A DNA stretch of 9,602 bases from an uncultured Lachnospiraceae bacterium (GTDB lineage: Bacteria > Bacillota_A > Clostridia > Lachnospirales > Lachnospiraceae). The stretch lies in the NCBI GenBank assembly GCA_946529195.1, contig CAMMZE010000021.1, forward strand, positions 1-9,602. Direction: 5' to 3'. Position 1 is the first letter of the stretch; each line of letters starts with the position of its first letter. The notes below the pieces were generated by a model that was not told the DNA's origin, searched no databases, and saw only the letters and a program-made list of their open reading frames with translations. Positions 7,476 to 9,602 of this stretch are shown in pieces. Position numbers and translations under genes: made by a program.

Positions 7476-8052
7476 CAGCGGAAAAAGCACAGGGGCTGTG
7501 ATCGAAGCCCTCCTGTTTACCATGGGCAGATCTGTCAGCATCAAGGATCTGGCGCAGGTCATCGGGGTATCGGAAAAAGAGGTCCGTGAAGAGGCCGGGA
7601 AACTGATCAATGATTATCAGGAGTCCGGCAGAGGTCTTCGGATCGTCGAACTGGAAGATTCCCTGCAGATGTGCGCGGCTCCGGATATGTATGACTATAT
7701 CAATGCCATGACCCAGCAGCCTGTCAAACCGGTCCTGACCGGAGTAATGCTGGAAACGCTGGCCATCATTGCCTACAAACAGCCGGTCACAAGGGCGGAG
7801 ATTGAGCAGATCCGCGGCGTCAACTGTTCTCACGCAGTCAACCGTCTGCTGGAATATGGCCTCATCGAAGAGGCGGGCAGACTGCAGGCGCCTGGCAGAC
7901 CCATCCTTCTGGCTACGACAGAAGAGTTCCTGCGGGCTTTCGGCGTATCCTCCGCAGCAAATCTGCCGGATGTGATGCCTGAAGAGATGGAACTGCTCCG
8001 GACAGAGGCAGAAGAAGAGCTGCCTGAAAAGCCGGCAAAAGTAGAAGTTTAA
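7465..8052 (+). CDS. scpB: Segregation and condensation protein B
   Basis: The 195-residue protein is ScpB, the paired winged-helix partner that dimerises and binds ScpA in the SMC condensin complex. The first winged helix begins GAVIEALLFTMGRSVSIKDLAQVIGVS (10-36). The second has the family signature ETLAIIAYKQPVTRAEIEQIRGVN (97-120), then RLLEYGLIEEAGRLQAPGRPILLATTEEFLRAFGV (127-161). The tail from about 168 is acidic and probably disordered, as in relatives. The ATG at 7465 overlaps the scpA stop by 11 bases, with TGAGGT (7451-7456) inside scpA as ribosome binding site. A strong terminator begins 18 bp after the stop and closes the operon, so lipid kinase, scpA and scpB form one transcription unit. 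Confidence 0.96.
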   Translation: MESNSGKSTGAVIEALLFTMGRSVSIKDLAQVIGVSEKEVREEAGKLINDYQESGRGLRIVELEDSLQMCAAPDMYDYINAMTQQPVKPVLTGVMLETLAIIAYKQPVTRAEIEQIRGVNCSHAVNRLLEYGLIEEAGRLQAPGRPILLATTEEFLRAFGVSSAANLPDVMPEEMELLRTEAEEELPEKPAKVEV

Positions 8053-8070
8053 TATTCATGTTACAAAAAT

Positions 8071-8111
8071 AACAGTCCCATGCGGTAGAATACTGCAGGG
8101 ATTGTTTTTTT
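8071..8111 (+). terminator. Rho-independent terminator of the scpAB operon
   Basis: A long stem pairs AACAGTCCC (8071-8079) with GGGATTGTT (8098-8106) and, after one bulged A, TGCGGT (8081-8086) with ACTGCA (8092-8097) around an AGAAT loop; two pairs are G-U. A run of T follows (8105-8111). It lies 18 bp downstream of the scpB stop. Confidence 0.92.
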
Positions 8112-8175
8112 ATGAGTACACGATATTTAATTAGCTGAAAAAGGTCTTTGTATTGAGAAATATCCAAAAAACAGG
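8112..8175. other. AT-rich intergenic stretch upstream of thl promoter, no gene seen
   Basis: Between the scpB terminator and the thl promoter I find no start-stop frame with a ribosome binding site and no RNA gene. The only structure is a short inverted repeat, GATATTT (8122-8128) with AAATATC (8158-8164). A second pair lies outside it, GTACAC (8116-8121) with GTGTAC (8175-8180). These could form a discontinuous stem, or be chance in AT-rich DNA. Confidence 0.4.
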
Positions 8176-8203
8176 TGTACAAAACAGAAAATCATGATAT
8201 AAT
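8176..8203 (+). promoter_or_regulatory. Extended -10 promoter of thl
   Basis: A perfect TATAAT (8198-8203) is preceded by the extended -10 motif TGA (8195-8197). A partial -35, TGTACA (8176-8181, 4 of 6 consensus bases), stands 16 bases upstream. Transcription should start near 8210, giving a leader of about 80 bases. The Rex-type operator begins about 9 bases into that transcript. Confidence 0.78.
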
Positions 8204-8218
8204 AAATGCAGCAAGCCG

Positions 8219-8236
8219 GTGTTAATTGTTTAACAA
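8219..8236. promoter_or_regulatory. Rex-type operator (redox repressor site) in the thl leader
   Basis: The 18-mer GTGTTAATTGTTTAACAA matches 13 of the 14 defined bases of the clostridial Rex operator consensus TTGTTAA-N4-TTAACAA; only the first base differs. Rex is known to repress thl and other butyrate and alcohol fermentation genes in clostridia when NADH is low relative to NAD+. The site lies just downstream of the predicted transcription start, a position that would block the polymerase. A second palindrome, TAATTGTT-T-AACAATTA (8223-8239), overlaps it. Confidence 0.75.
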
Positions 8237-8288
8237 TTATAACGGAACTGTCAACTAAATCCATGTTATTGAAAGGAAGACAAAAGCT

Positions 8289-9467
8289 ATGAAAGAAGTT
8301 GTAATCGTAAGTGCATGCAGAACAGCCATCGGAACATTTGGCGGCACACTTAAGGGCGTACCCGCAGTAGACCTCGGCGCAACAGTTGTTAAGGAAGCTG
8401 TTAAGAGAGCAGGCATCAAGCCCGAACAGGTTGATGAGCTTATCTTCGGTAACGTTCTGCAGGCAGGCCTCGGCCAGAACCCTGCACGTCAGGTATCCAT
8501 CAAGGCTGGTCTCCCGATCGAGACTACCGCATTCACCATCAATATCGTTTGCGGTTCCGGTCTGAAGAGCGTTGCACTTGCAGCAAACCAGATCATCGCA
8601 GGTGAGTCTGATGTCGTAGTAGCAGGCGGATGCGAGAACATGAGTGCAGCTCCGTATGCAATCCCTGCTGGCCGTTGGGGCGCAAGAATGTTCAATTCCC
8701 AGATGATCGACGTTATGGTTAACGATGGTCTGTGGGATGCATTCAACCAGTACCATATGGGCATCACAGCTGAGAACGTAGCTGAGCAGTGGGGCCTTAC
8801 CAGAGAGATGCAGGATGAGTTCGCAGTAGCTTCCCAGGCTAAGGCTCAGAAAGCTATCGAGAGCGGCAGATTCAAAGATGAGATCGTTCCCGTAGTGATC
8901 AAGGGCAAGAAGGGCGACATCGTATTCGATACTGATGAGCATCCTAAGTTCGGTACCACCATGGAGAAGGTTGCTAAGCTTAAACCCGCTTTCAAGAAAG
9001 ACGGCGGCACAGTTACAGCAGCTAACGCTTCCGGTATCAATGACTCCGCAGCAGCATTCGTTGTTATGTCCAAGGAAAAGGCAGACGAGCTCGGCCTTAA
9101 GCCTATGGCTACCATCGTTTCCTATGCAACAGGCGGCGTAGATCCCAGCATCATGGGCGTTGGACCCGTTCCCGCTTCCAGAAAGGCACTTGCCAAGGCT
9201 GGTCTTACCATCGACGACATCGACCTCATCGAGGCAAACGAGGCATTCGCAGCTCAGTCCCTGGCAGTAGCTAAGGAACTCAACTTCGATATGTCCAAGG
9301 TTAACGTAAACGGCGGCGCTATCGCACTCGGTCATCCGATCGGAGCATCCGGCGCACGTATCCTTGTAACCCTGATCTATGAGATGCAGAAGAGAGGCAG
9401 CAAGTATGGTCTTGCAACACTCTGCATCGGCGGCGGCCAGGGCCAGGCTCTCATTGTTAAAATGTAA
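8289..9467 (+). CDS. thlA: Acetyl-CoA C-acetyltransferase (thiolase, ThlA-like)
   Basis: The 392-residue protein is a biosynthetic-type thiolase that condenses two acetyl-CoA to acetoacetyl-CoA, the first step towards butyrate or butanol, in the cytoplasm. Catalytic residues are all present: Cys88 in [10 protein letters not shown], His349 in GHPIGASG and Cys379 in CIGGGQG, with NEAFAAQ (317-323) before them; length is normal. The ribosome binding site is AAAGGA (8272-8277). Codons are markedly more biased than in neighbouring genes (for example, Ile almost always ATC, many GGC, GCA and AAG), as expected for a very highly expressed gene. It has its own promoter and a Rex-type operator, and is followed at once by a terminator, so it appears monocistronic, without hbd, crt or bcd adjoining within the window. 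Cys88 and Cys379 correspond to the pair reported to form a regulatory disulfide in C. acetobutylicum ThlA; whether this applies here is inference. Confidence 0.97.
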   Translation: MKEVVIVSACRTAIGTFGGTLKGVPAVDLGATVVKEAVKRAGIKPEQVDELIFGNVLQAGLGQNPARQVSIKAGLPIETTAFTINIVCGSGLKSVALAANQIIAGESDVVVAGGCENMSAAPYAIPAGRWGARMFNSQMIDVMVNDGLWDAFNQYHMGITAENVAEQWGLTREMQDEFAVASQAKAQKAIESGRFKDEIVPVVIKGKKGDIVFDTDEHPKFGTTMEKVAKLKPAFKKDGGTVTAANASGINDSAAAFVVMSKEKADELGLKPMATIVSYATGGVDPSIMGVGPVPASRKALAKAGLTIDDIDLIEANEAFAAQSLAVAKELNFDMSKVNVNGGAIALGHPIGASGARILVTLIYEMQKRGSKYGLATLCIGGGQGQALIVKM

Positions 9468-9602
9468 ACCTGCAGAGCCAAAGCGGCAAAACAAAAAAAC
9501 TTCCGGAGAGTGCTTGCACTCTCCGGTTTTTTTAGTTTTGCCGCCTTGGCGAGCAGCCACATCGAGATGAAGCGAAGCGGAATCGAGATGGGCTCTGCAG
9601 GT
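9468..9602. repeat. Nested inverted repeat enclosing the thl terminator
   Basis: Outermost, ACCTGCAGAGCC (9468-9479) is the perfect reverse complement of GGCTCTGCAGGT (9591-9602), whose last base is the last of the window. Inside, GCCAAAGCGGCAAAAC (9477-9492) pairs with GTTTTGCCGCCTTGGC (9535-9550) with one mismatch, and inside that lies the terminator stem. Between 9551 and 9590 is an unpaired block with a direct repeat ATCGAGATG (9561-9569 and 9582-9590). It could be a repetitive palindromic or MITE-like element. The outer arm may extend beyond the window, since the adjoining bases are not visible. Confidence 0.7.
9493..9533 (+). terminator. Strong terminator after thl
   Basis: A perfect stem CCGGAGAGTG / CACTCTCCGG (9503-9512 with 9517-9526) around a CTTG loop is followed by seven T (9527-9533) and preceded by seven A (9493-9499), so it could work on either strand. 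It starts about 25 bp after the thl stop. Confidence 0.95.

Noticed and set aside
8127..9560. A 477-codon open frame on the minus strand opposite thl
   Set aside because: It is antisense to an unmistakable thiolase. Its length is explained by the strong codon bias of thl, which avoids the sense codons that create antisense stops. Its product is Cys-, Leu- and Ser-rich with no recognisable domain, and it runs through the thl promoter and terminator.
1..9602. Search for a mobile element, CRISPR array, toxin-antitoxin pair or RNA gene
   Set aside because: No transposase or integrase motifs, no regularly spaced direct repeats, no small paired genes and no tRNA or rRNA consensus segments were found; intergenic spaces are short and accounted for by promoters and terminators.

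Overview
This window looks like chromosomal housekeeping DNA from an anaerobic Firmicute of class Clostridia, most likely a member of the Lachnospiraceae. That is an inference from three things. The protein versions have a clostridial flavour (a YebC starting [14 protein letters not shown], a clostridial-type class I DAHP synthase, and a ThlA-like thiolase). The gene pairs nnr-alr and scpA-scpB are present. The signals are typical Gram-positive ones: AGGAGG ribosome binding sites, TTGnnn-N17-TATAAT promoters and U-tailed terminators. No phage, transposase, CRISPR, rRNA or tRNA gene is visible.

Layout. (1) 1-2942, plus strand: the 3' end of an NAD(P)H-hydrate repair gene (nnr/nnrD), alanine racemase (alr), and a CNNM/CorC-type membrane protein with CBS domains. 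(2) 2939-4572, plus strand: a promoter overlapping the stop codon of the CorC-like gene drives yebC and proC, which overlap by 8 nt. (3) 4588-4617: a symmetrical terminator hairpin shared by proC and the convergent minus-strand DAHP synthase gene. (4) 4640-5777, minus strand: the DAHP synthase gene with a near-consensus promoter, a leader hairpin and a strong ribosome binding site. (5) 5823-8111, plus strand: a diacylglycerol/lipid kinase gene joined without any spacer to scpA and scpB, closed by a strong terminator. (6) 8112-9602, plus strand: a single thiolase gene (thl) with an extended -10 promoter, a Rex-type operator just downstream of it, strongly biased codons and a strong terminator. 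The terminator is nested in a larger inverted repeat whose right arm ends exactly at the window edge.

Functionally the genes cover metabolite repair, cell-wall D-alanine supply, a possible divalent-cation transporter, translation or transcription accessory function, proline synthesis, entry to the shikimate pathway, lipid recycling, chromosome condensation and the first carbon-carbon joining step of butyrate-type fermentation. The most informative non-coding signals are the Rex-type operator at thl, which suggests repression by the redox sensor Rex and de-repression at high NADH, and the complex nested repeat after thl. I see no clear evidence of a wholly new system. The CorC-like protein, which lacks several usual transport-site residues, is the most interesting protein-level oddity.
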